A stretch of 64,000 nucleotides of DNA, taken from positions 124,001 to 188,000 of the forward strand of contig NZ_JAAAWO010000004.1 in the NCBI RefSeq assembly GCF_010500895.1, read 5' to 3'. This document shows positions 1 to 7,402 of this stretch, in pieces; within the stretch, counting starts at the first letter, position 1, and each line of letters starts with the position of its first letter. The notes beneath the pieces are model-generated. The model had not been told where the DNA came from, did no database searches, and was given only the letters and a program-made list of their open reading frames with translations. The stretch comes from Alteromonas genovensis (GTDB lineage: Bacteria; Pseudomonadota; Gammaproteobacteria; Enterobacterales; Alteromonadaceae). Made by a program: the position numbers and the translations under genes.

Positions 1-441
1 GTTGGGTTTGCAATGATGATGAGTGCAGTCACGTCATTAACCGTTCAGTTCACCATTGTGCAAAGGGCGCGATTGAGTAAAGAAATCATGATGTCCTTAG
101 CCCTTCCTTTATTGTCCCTAGGCTATCTAATTTTGTATTTTCAACAGAGTTTTGCTGTTTCATACATAGGCATGGCTGTTATGGGCTTAGGTATGGGCAT
201 GGCGTATCCCTCACTTGCTGCAGCAGCGACAACCTATTGCTCACCGTCGCAACAGTCATCAATTACCGGTCTAATTACCGCAACAACGGCAATGGGATAT
301 ATTGTAGGCCCGCCACTGGCTGCAACGCTCTATCAAGTCAACATTGCACTGCCATTTGCAGCAGCCAGTATATTGATGACACTTATTTCATGCGTCGTTT
401 TACTCACACTCTATAAAATAAGGCGGTCGGCAGCCCATTAA
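1..441 (+). CDS. MFS transporter, C-terminal fragment cut by window edge
   Basis: The reading frame is open from base 1, so the first ATG in view is internal and the gene begins before the window. What remains is about 146 residues of hydrophobic segments with the glycine-rich pattern of the last helices of a major facilitator permease (MGLGMGMAYPSLAAAATTYC, then a helix starting GYIVGPPLAATLYQ). It ends in a short basic tail, KIRRSAAH. Such proteins are inner-membrane secondary transporters or drug exporters. The substrate cannot be told from this half. The next gene in the same direction is a Fur-regulated siderophore-interacting protein, so a siderophore exporter is possible, but the 359-base gap and a terminator between them argue against one transcript. 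Confidence 0.75.
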   Translation, partial: VGFAMMMSAVTSLTVQFTIVQRARLSKEIMMSLALPLLSLGYLILYFQQSFAVSYIGMAVMGLGMGMAYPSLAAAATTYCSPSQQSSITGLITATTAMGYIVGPPLAATLYQVNIALPFAAASILMTLISCVVLLTLYKIRRSAAH

Positions 442-614
442 GCACGTTACTTTTTAACGTAACCTCAGAAAATATTGGCTTATTTATGTGATTAGCGAAA
501 TAAAGTTAAATAAATGCGGAACCTTTTCTAAACTTTGCCCTCTTACTTGTACATGAAGTCGTTGAGTGTTCGGTTTTATGTAGTGTGTGTTTTCCAAGTG
601 ATATTGTGTTTTCT

Positions 615-641
615 AAGGGGCGTTATGCCCCTTTTTCTTTT
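615..641 (+). terminator. Rho-independent terminator
   Basis: A 7-bp stem, AAGGGGC (615-621) with GCCCCTT (627-633), closes a five-base loop and is followed by a T-rich run (TTTTCTTTT). It lies 174 bases after the MFS stop codon. It either ends a long 3' UTR or ends a short untranslated transcript. The rest of 442-745 shows no convincing gene; a 66-codon frame across 585-785 contains this terminator and is not credible. Confidence 0.7.
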
Positions 642-745
642 CTACCTTTCCTGTTTGTATCCCCTCTCTTTTTCTATCTGTTTCCTTTTTTAGCGCTTTC
701 TATAAAGTCGAATTGGATCAGGTTTATTGTCCGCATTTTGCACAT

Positions 746-764
746 GTTAATGATAATCATTATC
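746..764 (+). promoter_or_regulatory. Fur box
   Basis: GTTAATGATAATCATTATC matches the 19-base Fur consensus GATAATGATAATCATTATC at 18 of 19 positions. It sits 36 bases upstream of the siderophore-interacting protein start, where it would cover the promoter. Iron-replete Fur is expected to repress that gene. Confidence 0.88.
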
Positions 765-800
765 AACTATTATGCTGATTATTAAATCGAGGAGTCAATA

Positions 801-1580
801 ATGCCAAAACCAAGTCCGCGCCTTGCAGAAGTAACCAAAACAAGCCGCATCTCCCCTTCTATCCAAAGAATTCATTTAGGCGGCAAAGCGCTTCGTACAT
901 TTCCGTCAACAACGCCAGGGGCTTACGTTAAGTTGATGTTTGACCTTGAAGGCCAACCGCTTACGGCTGTGGTCGATAAAAGCCAAGTTGCAATGCGCAC
1001 TTACACGGTAAATAGCTTTAATCCATCAATACCTGAAATGACTATTGATATGGTGCTACATGCCAGTGATGGTGCAACAGGTCCCGCATCAGCATGGGCA
1101 GGCTCTGCCAAACCTGGCGATACCATACTGCTGGCAGGCCCAGGAACCAGTAAAGGGTTAAGCGACACCTACCAATGGGTTTTACTTGCAGGAGATATGA
1201 CCGCTTTGCCAAGTATAAAGAATCATCTTGCTGCGCTGCCTAAAAACACAAAAGGCTATGCCGTTATTACCGTTGAAAGTGAGGGTGATATCGTCAACAT
1301 ACCTAAACCCGATGACGTTGAAGTTATATGGGAAACAAAGGCACCTTTGCCTGAAGTTGTGGCTTCACTTTCGTGGCATGAGGAATTACCCGCCGTATGG
1401 ATAGCCTGTGAATTCAGCGATATGCGAAATATAAGACGCTGGCTGAAAGACGAGAAAAAACTGCCTCACGAACAGCTTTATATCAGCAGCTACTGGAAAA
1501 AAGGTCGTAGCGAAGATCAGCACAAAATAGAAAAGCGGCACGATAGCGAAGCGTTTATTAATAGTTTAAAAGCAGGGTAA
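801..1580 (+). CDS. Siderophore-interacting protein (SIP/ViuB-type ferric reductase)
   Basis: This 259-residue cytoplasmic flavoprotein probably reduces ferric siderophores after uptake so that iron is released. The N-terminal half has the FAD-binding beta-barrel signature RTYTVNSFNP (about residues 73-82), then an M-L-H-A strand and the GPASAWAGSAKPGD segment typical of SIP proteins. The C-terminal half is the NAD(P)H-binding domain, with LLAGPGTSKG and WVLLAGDMTALPSI, ending in a YWKKGRSE motif seen in the family. The ATG is preceded by GAGGAG at good spacing. A near-perfect Fur box lies just upstream. No receptor or ABC uptake genes adjoin it, so it may serve siderophore systems encoded elsewhere. 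Family is confident; the exact siderophore is unknown. Confidence 0.92.
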   Translation: MPKPSPRLAEVTKTSRISPSIQRIHLGGKALRTFPSTTPGAYVKLMFDLEGQPLTAVVDKSQVAMRTYTVNSFNPSIPEMTIDMVLHASDGATGPASAWAGSAKPGDTILLAGPGTSKGLSDTYQWVLLAGDMTALPSIKNHLAALPKNTKGYAVITVESEGDIVNIPKPDDVEVIWETKAPLPEVVASLSWHEELPAVWIACEFSDMRNIRRWLKDEKKLPHEQLYISSYWKKGRSEDQHKIEKRHDSEAFINSLKAG

Positions 1581-1790
1581 GCGAGCACTCGCTGTTCATG
1601 CAGAATTTTCAGGCGCTTGTAATTACTGCACGAATTATATTGCGCCATGTAATCCAAGATTTAAAATAACCATTAATTTCAGTGCTTTATACATTGGACT
1701 ATGAATTGCACCCTGACTATTGAGTAAGCAACTCAGGTCGACTCTAAAGGCCAACAAATGCTTTATTCATTATGATAAGGAGAAACCATT

Positions 1791-1982
1791 ATGAACAGTG
1801 ATCGTATCGAAGGTAATTGGAAGGAAATGAAAGGTAAAGTGCAACAGAAATGGGGCAAACTTACCGACGACGACCTAGATAAAATTGATGGTCGCAGAGA
1901 AGAATTAATTGGTAAAGTACAACAGGCATACGGCAAAAATCGCGACGAAGCAGAGCGCGAAGTTGACAGCTACCTGAACTAA
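1791..1982 (+). CDS. CsbD family stress-response protein
   Basis: A 63-residue, highly charged small protein with the CsbD/YjbJ pattern: N-terminal [20 protein letters not shown], then [18 protein letters not shown] and a final YGKNRDEAE helix. Members are abundant soluble proteins induced by general stress or stationary phase; their biochemical role is not established. The start is fixed by AAGGAG (1777-1782), eight bases before the ATG. A strong hairpin terminator follows at 2023, so the gene is probably monocistronic. The 210-base upstream gap shows no recognisable operator. Confidence 0.92.
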   Translation: MNSDRIEGNWKEMKGKVQQKWGKLTDDDLDKIDGRREELIGKVQQAYGKNRDEAEREVDSYLN

Positions 1983-2022
1983 CTAATCCTGCTTTTTATC
2001 ACATTAAAAAGCGAAAGTTAGC

Positions 2023-2075
2023 AAAAAGCGCCATAGGTTTATCTATTGAATATGATAAATCTAATGGCGCTTTTT
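2023..2075. terminator. Bidirectional terminator between csbD-like gene and lipoprotein gene
   Basis: AAAAAGCGCCAT (2023-2034) pairs with ATGGCGCTTTTT (2064-2075), and the inner bases extend the stem imperfectly. A-run and T-run flank both arms, so it can terminate transcripts from either side. The flanking genes converge here. Confidence 0.85.
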
Positions 2076-2117
2076 AATGTGCCTGAATAAACAAATTACA
2101 ATTTATACATAAGCCAC

Positions 2118-2639
2118 TTACTCACCAGTCTTTGGCTTCAAGTTCTCTCTGACCTCACGAGCATCGAAGCTGGTAGTAGAAGTTGGTCTAGGCCCTTTCC
2201 CAAGCTCGATATTCAAAATACTCTCAATTTCGCTAGACTGCGTTCCACCGACAAAAACGCCAGTTGTAACCTGAGTTGTCGGCTCGTAAGACGTGCGACA
2301 CCCTAACAAACCACAATCTCTCACTCGTGTATAACGTTGCTCAAAACCTGCCTGGGGCGATGTTCCTACCGTTTCTTTATCAATAAGTGTTTCTCTGTCT
2401 GTTACAACAAACCAGTCATAGCTTTCCAGCAAGGTAAGTTCGGCTGCGCGCAGCATGGCATAATCCATTGCCTTACCTTTATCACTTCCCTTCGCCTTGA
2501 AATGCACTCGGTACTGACTGTCACTGAGTTTACTTTCCGTATATCCAAATCCACCTTTTGACGCTTCACGGTAATCCGGTTGGCTTGCACAACCTGCGGC
2601 GACTAATAAGGTTATTATAACTAAAAAACTAGTTTTCAT
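2118..2639 (-). CDS. Lipoprotein resembling the CC0125/CC1285 family
   Basis: The 173-residue product has a lipobox, LLVAAGC with Cys17, so it should be lipidated and membrane anchored. The mature part opens with GFGYTESKLSDSQYRVHFKA, the pattern I associate with CC0125/CC1285-type proteins, in which a strand pair precedes a helix (YAMLRAAELTLL). Two cysteines in a short loop (RDCGLLGC) could form a disulfide. The gene overlaps the 3' end of the anti-sigma gene by 11 bases, so all three genes (sigma, anti-sigma, lipoprotein) are probably translated from one mRNA. Its role is unknown. Co-transcription suggests an envelope component sensed or controlled by the sigma factor; that is inference. 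Confidence 0.8.
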   Translation of the reverse strand: MKTSFLVIITLLVAAGCASQPDYREASKGGFGYTESKLSDSQYRVHFKAKGSDKGKAMDYAMLRAAELTLLESYDWFVVTDRETLIDKETVGTSPQAGFEQRYTRVRDCGLLGCRTSYEPTTQVTTGVFVGGTQSSEIESILNIELGKGPRPTSTTSFDAREVRENLKPKTGE

Positions 2640-3450
2640 TTTTGACTCCTCGAGCTGATTTTTTCATCAGCCATTCACTTTCGATTGCGCGTTGCTCTTG
2701 TTTTCTATTTAAAGGCGACGCACTCATTAAATTATTTAGCTCATCGTTTAACACATCAGCTTTACTTGCTGTCTGGTAAACACCTGTATTGTCGTCTGCT
2801 GCTTGAAGACTACTAGCAACCAGCTGCCATTCACTTTGAGTATTACGACATGCAATTAGCGTATTTTTTTCATTGCTAGAGACCACTTTCGCTTGTCGAC
2901 AGTACGTGGATTCAGTGGAAATAAACGATAGCTGAGGTGTTACCTCTAAGCCTGACGCTAATTCCACAGACTCCCCGGTTAGCTTAGAATCAAGTACAGA
3001 GGATACGCTGTCCCATTGTGATGCTACGAGTGATGTGCCCGGCGCCACTGTTCTATCCTGCTGAACGAAAACTAAACCGGCGAAGGCCGCAAAACTGGCT
3101 GCGGCTGCCACTGGGACATACCATTTTCGTCTTTTACGATGCACTGGAAATGCTAACACCTCGTTGCTATTTTCTTCATTGTCAGAAAGGTTTTCGCTTA
3201 TATCAGCGTTGTTTAAGTCACCAGTAGACGAGCCTGCCTCTTGCTCCAGTAGCATCAAAACACTTTTTGGCAGCGCCGTTGCGGTCGCTTTTTCTGCCGC
3301 AGATTTAACTATAACATCAACTTCTGCCAAGGCTGCTAACTTATCAGCAAGACTTATGTCAATGGCGATTGCTTCTCTCACGTGTTGCATATCAGGTTCT
3401 GAAAGTTCGCCATCTAAGAAAGCTGAGAGCTGCTCATTGGAAACATTCAT
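2629..3450 (-). CDS. Membrane-anchored anti-sigma factor (RseA-like N-terminus)
   Basis: A 273-residue protein with an N-terminal anti-sigma domain of the RseA/ChrR type: MNVSNEQLSAFLDGELSEPD, followed by helices to about residue 80. An acidic linker leads to a basic stop-transfer patch (HRKRRKWYVP) and one membrane helix at about residues 111-128 (VAAAASFAAFAGLVFV). The remaining 145 residues would be periplasmic and carry two cysteines near C184 and C201. It should hold the adjacent sigma factor at the inner membrane and release it after proteolysis or a periplasmic signal. It overlaps the sigma gene by 4 bases (ATGA) and the lipoprotein gene by 11. No RseB-type partner is present. Confidence 0.85.
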   Translation of the reverse strand: MNVSNEQLSAFLDGELSEPDMQHVREAIAIDISLADKLAALAEVDVIVKSAAEKATATALPKSVLMLLEQEAGSSTGDLNNADISENLSDNEENSNEVLAFPVHRKRRKWYVPVAAAASFAAFAGLVFVQQDRTVAPGTSLVASQWDSVSSVLDSKLTGESVELASGLEVTPQLSFISTESTYCRQAKVVSSNEKNTLIACRNTQSEWQLVASSLQAADDNTGVYQTASKADVLNDELNNLMSASPLNRKQEQRAIESEWLMKKSARGVKNEN

Positions 3451-3941
3451 GATAGCACCTCCCGTTTATTCTCAAGTAACGACGCTATTTTGCCCCTTGC
3501 ACGAGCTAGCCTGCTCATTATTGTTCCGGTGGGAACTTCAAGTACTTGTGACGCATCGTTGTAACTCATACCTTGCACAGCCACCAATGACAGTGTTTCT
3601 CGTTGTTCTGAGGGTAAAGTATCCATTGCATCTGACACTTGTTGTAACGTAACCGCATTTGCAATTTCATCATCTAATGTTTGTTGCTTATCTATCTCTG
3701 ACTCATTTTGCAACGCGTCACTTGCGTTCAAACGTACTTTTTTTGCTCTATACTCATCTATCCAAACATTTCTACAAACTCTAAATGCCCATGCCATTAA
3801 CGTTACTTCTTTTGAAGGGGGTTTCGATAACAGCCGCTCAATGGTATTTTGCAATAGATCGTCTGCATCATGCATGTTCCCCGTTAGCGAATAGGCAAAC
3901 TTTCGAAGGGATGGTAGGAGCTCGGTTAACTCTTCTTTCAT
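3447..3941 (-). CDS. ECF-type RNA polymerase sigma factor
   Basis: 164 residues with both ECF regions. Region 2 (about residues 8-70) shows FAYSLTGNMHDADDLLQNT and WAFRVCRNVWIDEYR, which bind the -10 element. Region 4 (about 105-158) shows LPSEQRETLSLVAVQGMSYN and a helix-turn-helix, VPTGTIMSRLARARGKI, which binds the -35 element. It is the first gene of a translationally coupled trio with an anti-sigma factor and a lipoprotein. The divergent subtilase starts about 200 bases away, and three envelope genes lie beyond it. The likely regulon therefore includes its neighbours, although I could not place a consensus ECF promoter with confidence. Confidence 0.93.
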   Translation of the reverse strand: MKEELTELLPSLRKFAYSLTGNMHDADDLLQNTIERLLSKPPSKEVTLMAWAFRVCRNVWIDEYRAKKVRLNASDALQNESEIDKQQTLDDEIANAVTLQQVSDAMDTLPSEQRETLSLVAVQGMSYNDASQVLEVPTGTIMSRLARARGKIASLLENKREVLS

Positions 3942-3974
3942 TGTTATTACCTGTGTAATTTAACCGTATTATAT

Positions 3975-4041
3975 CGTTAACGGTTCAAGTGCTTTTTTAT
4001 TCCCAATAAATTGGAATTTTTTTTGAATAAATTCGTTAACG
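3975..4041. promoter_or_regulatory. Paired CGTTAACG palindromes in divergent promoter region
   Basis: Two identical CGTTAACG palindromes (3975-3982 and 4034-4041), each preceded by T, lie 59 bases apart between the ECF sigma gene and the divergent subtilase gene. They could be a dimer-binding operator or part of promoters read by the sigma factor. Neither sits at a convincing -35/-10 spacing. The space is otherwise AT-rich. Confidence 0.35.
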
Positions 4042-4139
4042 TTATTTCAGTCATTATTATTAGCGTAATATTAACGGCACAATGTGTGCCATTACGTTTT
4101 TATGGCTCCACTTTTTATTACTAGAGCAGAGGTAAGTTG

Positions 4140-5459
4140 ATGAAGTTAGCATTTACGCTTGGTGCTTTATCCCTGCTACTCCCCTATGCAGGAAATACTC
4201 AAGTTTTAGCCACACCATCACAGGTCATCACCCCAGTGATACAACAAGCTCCTTCTCACCTAGAGACACTTAGAGAGCGAGCAAGAAAAGCTAAAACCAA
4301 TATTGAGAATGTTAGAAAAAATGATTTAACTTCAATTATTTACGATACAGCTTCGAGTATTAAAGCGCCGCTTTTTAAAGTGCCTGCTGCGAAAAGAATT
4401 CTAGGAACAACTGGCCAAATTGTTATTAGTGAGATAACGACGCCAGATGGCTTTCTAGCGGTTGAACGGGAATGGATATTTATAGGCAATAAAGAAGATA
4501 GCCGTTATTTTCAATCCTCTAACTTTACCCATATAGATGCAAAATTTTTAAAAGCGTTAGATAGATGGCGCTATATAGTCAAAGTAAAAGCGACTTTGGA
4601 TGAGCTGTCACTTATTCGCGACAACCTTCCTGCCGAGCTTCAGTCTCAAGTAGGTAGAAACCATATTTATTTATCGCAACAAAAACAGCACGTCAGTGAA
4701 ACACTAGTGCACAAAAAAGGTAATGCATCCCCTACGTGCCAGTCACCTTTACGTGTGGGAATGGTAGATAGTAATATTGTGGAAAAGCACCCTATGCTAT
4801 CTCACCTAACTATCAAGCAAATGACATTTTCACCTGAGCAAACAGAAAATGGCAGTGAACACGGAACTGCCGTTGCAAGCCTATTAGCTCAAAAATTACC
4901 GTTAAATAGCCGCCTTTTTAATGCCAGTGTTTTCTATACAAGGAGTAGTGTAAGCCAAGGCGCGACGTTAAGTTCGTTGATTGATGGACTCGATTATTTA
5001 GCGTCACAGTCCGTCGAAACGATCAATATGAGCTTAGCGGGTCCCGACAATCCTGTTTTAGCTAAAACAATGACTTATTTAACTCATCAAGGTATTCAAA
5101 TAATTGCAGCGGTTGGTAACGAAGGGCCTGCATCGTTGCCGCTGTATCCGGCCGCCTATAAAGAAACCATTGGCGTATCGGCTGTTGACGAAAGCGGAGG
5201 TATTTACCGCTGGGCTAATCAAGGTGACTATGTCGACTTTGCTGCTTTAGGAGTCTCTATACCTGCGGCACACCCTAACGGAGCAACGATTCGCCAAAGT
5301 GGAACCTCTATGGCCGCACCTCAAGTGGCGGCAACCTATGCTTGTTACTTACAGCGGCAAAAAAGCAGGATGGCAGCGTTAACACTGCTACAAAAAAATG
5401 CCATTGACGCTGGTGAGCCTGGGCGTGATTCAGTTTACGGCTTTGGAATTTTGCACTAA
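4140..5459 (+). CDS. Exported subtilisin-like serine protease (S8 family)
   Basis: The product is 439 residues with an N-terminal signal segment (MKLAFTLGALSLLLPYAG), a pro-region to about residue 200, and an S8 catalytic domain. The triad is visible: Asp210 in GMVDSNI, His241 in SEHGTAVASLLA, and Ser390 in SGTSMAAPQVA. The oxyanion Asn327 is in AAVGNEGPA. AGAGG (4128-4132) fits the ATG at 4140 better than a TTG three bases earlier. It should act in the periplasm or outside the cell. It diverges from the ECF sigma operon and converges with a beta-barrel gene 20 bases away. Processing of the anti-sigma factor or of the secreted repeat protein are attractive but untested roles. The C-terminus ends right after the protease fold, with no sorting domain. 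Confidence 0.93.
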   Translation: MKLAFTLGALSLLLPYAGNTQVLATPSQVITPVIQQAPSHLETLRERARKAKTNIENVRKNDLTSIIYDTASSIKAPLFKVPAAKRILGTTGQIVISEITTPDGFLAVEREWIFIGNKEDSRYFQSSNFTHIDAKFLKALDRWRYIVKVKATLDELSLIRDNLPAELQSQVGRNHIYLSQQKQHVSETLVHKKGNASPTCQSPLRVGMVDSNIVEKHPMLSHLTIKQMTFSPEQTENGSEHGTAVASLLAQKLPLNSRLFNASVFYTRSSVSQGATLSSLIDGLDYLASQSVETINMSLAGPDNPVLAKTMTYLTHQGIQIIAAVGNEGPASLPLYPAAYKETIGVSAVDESGGIYRWANQGDYVDFAALGVSIPAAHPNGATIRQSGTSMAAPQVAATYACYLQRQKSRMAALTLLQKNAIDAGEPGRDSVYGFGILH

Positions 5460-5479
5460 GGCAGCCCCCTTTTACCTAA

Positions 5480-6424
5480 TTAAAAATGAAGGTTCACCCC
5501 TATCTCGGCTATCGTTTCGTTGTAATCAGCCTGAGCCAATGTTGAATCAAAATCACCTGAGCGAGCTGAGAATACTACGTCCAGATAGCTTAAGACCTCG
5601 TAGTTTATGTCCAATTTAATTCGCTGACTGTCATCTTCTCGGCCAATTCCGCCTGCAGTTTCGTTTGCATAGTTTCGGTTATTCAGCTGATACGCGAGTT
5701 TAAAAGTGAGTACTTTTGAAAGAACAGATACAGGATACGAATACCCCAGTTCCAATCCGTTACTTTTGAAACTAAACACATTGTCAACAGCATCCTCATC
5801 TTGATATGTCAGCGCAAGCTCTACAAAGTCGTCATCCTCGAAAAACCAAAACATATCTGCGCGAAAGGAATCTGCGTTACTGTTCCTATTTGTTGCTGTC
5901 TCAAATTGCTTTGCCACTTTATCGGTGCTTAAACGCACATATCCACGCTGCATAATTAATTTTCCCGCAGAAACTCCGTACTGCTCGTAGGACAAAAAAC
6001 GATCTGAGCCTAGTGACGCATTGGCATCATAGTAATGCACACCAACTTTGAGAGCCTCAAATGCGTAACTTGAAGCAACTCCCAACGTTGTAATATCTAA
6101 ATCAAATTCACTTTGCTCGCCGTATGACGTAGCAGAATGGGTTACTGAGAGGTCGCTCACCCAAGCATCTGTCGGAGCTATTGATAGCTTGAGATTTCCC
6201 TTCGTGTAGCGCGCAGAATCAGCGCTGTTCGAGTTTGTATCAAGCTCACTAATGCCTACGTTGCTATCGTGTTGATAAGCGACATAGCCTTTCCCTGTTA
6301 ATGAAAACCAGGACTTCTCATCTGATAAGGATGAATCATTCATTGCATGTAGTCGTGGTGTAAAAACAAGCGCAGTCATTAAAGCTACTGACCGTGCAAT
6401 AGTACATTCATTAAGTGTTTTCAT
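5480..6424 (-). CDS. Outer-membrane beta-barrel protein
   Basis: 314 residues starting with a basic N-region and signal sequence ending near PRLHA, followed by alternating amphipathic strands to the C-terminus. The last residues, IGVNLHF, form the terminal aromatic strand recognised by the BAM complex. Repeated motifs of the type KLSIAPTDAWVSDLSV, ALTYQDED and LDINYEVLSYLDVVFSAR suggest roughly 12-14 strands. It resembles the barrel part of surface-lipoprotein assembly modifiers and small porins, but has no N-terminal TPR domain, so I do not assign a family. It lies downstream of the repeat-protein gene on the same strand, separated by hairpins. A role in exporting or anchoring that protein is inference. 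Confidence 0.75.
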   Translation of the reverse strand: MKTLNECTIARSVALMTALVFTPRLHAMNDSSLSDEKSWFSLTGKGYVAYQHDSNVGISELDTNSNSADSARYTKGNLKLSIAPTDAWVSDLSVTHSATSYGEQSEFDLDITTLGVASSYAFEALKVGVHYYDANASLGSDRFLSYEQYGVSAGKLIMQRGYVRLSTDKVAKQFETATNRNSNADSFRADMFWFFEDDDFVELALTYQDEDAVDNVFSFKSNGLELGYSYPVSVLSKVLTFKLAYQLNNRNYANETAGGIGREDDSQRIKLDINYEVLSYLDVVFSARSGDFDSTLAQADYNETIAEIGVNLHF

Positions 6425-6476
6425 AGCGGTGACCTAAAACGGTAAAGGCATAAATAAAGAGGGGTAGTGATGAAGG

Positions 6477-6544
6477 GGGGCTGATAATAACTCAAAGTAT
6501 GTTATTACCAGCCCCTGTGTATCTCAGCATTTTACAAAGCTGAG
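6477..6544 (-). promoter_or_regulatory. Two hairpins between the repeat-protein and barrel genes
   Basis: GCTGAG/CTCAGC (6523-6528 with 6539-6544) forms a small stem just after the repeat-protein stop. Then GGGGCTGATAATAAC (6477-6491) pairs with GTTATTACCAGCCCC (6501-6515), 14 of 15 positions, with a nine-base loop. No T-run follows on the minus strand. They look more like mRNA-stabilising or partial-termination elements than full terminators, and could keep the repeat protein more abundant than the barrel. Confidence 0.6.
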
Positions 6545-6564
6545 CGCTTTTCAAACCGAGTCGT

Positions 6565-7293
6565 TTATAAGCCGATCGCGTTCGAAACTGATGAAGATAC
6601 AGAGTCGCTTACTGATGCAGATACCGTATCTTCCACTGTACTAGATACTGTGTTTGATACCGTGCTCTGTATTGTAGAATCAACCGAGTTTGTAATTGTG
6701 TTTGAAATGCTACCGCTCACTGACTCGCTGACTGTGCCTGCTACCGTACTATCGACGACAGTACTCACCGTACTGTTAACCGAGTTAGTGAGAGATGACT
6801 CTACTAAGCCATTCACAGAATTTGGCAATGCGTCTGCCTGAGAGTTTACCAATGAGTCTGTCACCGTATCACCTAATAAATCTGTAGTGTCGGCCGTCGA
6901 TGTTAGTGCGCTAATTTCAGTTGTTTCTAGCGTGCCATTCAATGCGCTATCCATTGTGTTTGTAACCATCGCATTGGTATTCATCGTAGATTGGGAGCTC
7001 TCTAGTGGGGCACTTGTTTCAGGTGTAGGTTGGTCTGGTTGCGCATCATTATTGCTAAGGTCAGTCGTCTGCGAGTCGACCTCACTCATTTGCTCATCAG
7101 TTTCAATATTTTGACCGATAGCTAACGCAACTCCAAATTGTTGACTAGTTGACGCACTTATTGACGTATTTTGTGAGCTGAACTCTGCTGAGGTGGCAGA
7201 AACTGTGGAAGACGATACCTCTGCAGTTTGTGCGAAAGGTGATGTAGAAGTAATGCCTAGTGCTAGTAGAATAGCAGTATTGATATGTTTCAT
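6565..7293 (-). CDS. Secreted Ser/Thr/Val tetrapeptide-repeat protein
   Basis: 242 residues, no recognised family. Residues 1-21 are a signal peptide (MKHINTAILLALGITSTSPFA). Residues 22-152 are Ser/Thr/Gln-rich and acidic, with no predicted core. Residues 153-240 are 22 four-residue units in uninterrupted register, each ending in V, I or L, with Ser or Thr mostly at position 3 (for example DSTV AGTV SESV SGSI). The protein has no cysteine and almost no aromatic residues. This composition favours extended beta structure and suggests a surface fibre, adhesin or matrix protein. The SD sequence GGAG (7302-7305) is eight bases from the ATG, but both lie inside a long hairpin. Function is unknown. 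Confidence 0.82.
   Translation of the reverse strand: MKHINTAILLALGITSTSPFAQTAEVSSSTVSATSAEFSSQNTSISASTSQQFGVALAIGQNIETDEQMSEVDSQTTDLSNNDAQPDQPTPETSAPLESSQSTMNTNAMVTNTMDSALNGTLETTEISALTSTADTTDLLGDTVTDSLVNSQADALPNSVNGLVESSLTNSVNSTVSTVVDSTVAGTVSESVSGSISNTITNSVDSTIQSTVSNTVSSTVEDTVSASVSDSVSSSVSNAIGL
6574..6837 (-). repeat. Coding region for 22 in-register tetrapeptide repeats
   Basis: Codons 153-240 of the secreted repeat protein encode 88 residues as 22 units of pattern x-x-[S/T]-[V/I/L]. The last 18 (residues 169-240) are the most regular. At the DNA level the 12-base units differ, so the repeat is kept at protein level rather than by recent duplication. Confidence 0.85.
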
Positions 7294-7340
7294 CCGTTTA
7301 TCTCCAGTGTTTTTGATTGGACACTGAGTAAACGGATGAA
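7289..7340 (-). promoter_or_regulatory. Leader hairpin sequestering SD and start codon
   Basis: In the minus-strand mRNA, TTCATCCGTTTA (7340-7329) pairs perfectly with TAAACGGATGAA (7300-7289). The latter contains the AUG (7293-7291) of the repeat protein. CTC/GAG and AGTGT/ACACT pairs extend the stem and include the GGAG SD. The loop is about ten bases. A second small hairpin, AAGGG/CCCTT (7344-7359), lies just upstream. The structure should block ribosome entry until it is opened. Confidence 0.72.
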
Positions 7341-7402
7341 GGAAAGGGTTTATTCCCTTGTAAAACTAAATTTTTAAGAGAATTTTAAAAAAACTTAATT
7401 TA

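Noticed and set aside
585..785. 66-codon plus-strand frame before the siderophore-interacting protein gene
   Set aside because: It contains a terminator and the Fur box, has no SD and its composition is that of AT-rich non-coding DNA.
3164..3652. 162-codon plus-strand frame opposite the anti-sigma and sigma genes
   Set aside because: It is antisense to two well-supported genes and shows no domain or SD.
3942..4139. Defined ECF -35/-10 promoter
   Set aside because: TGAACC and TATAAT-like strings occur on the minus strand but only about eight bases apart, which does not fit an ECF promoter.
2629..7293. Curli or Fap amyloid operon
   Set aside because: No CsgG, CsgA-type or FapC-type repeats, and no C39 protease; only the general plan is similar.
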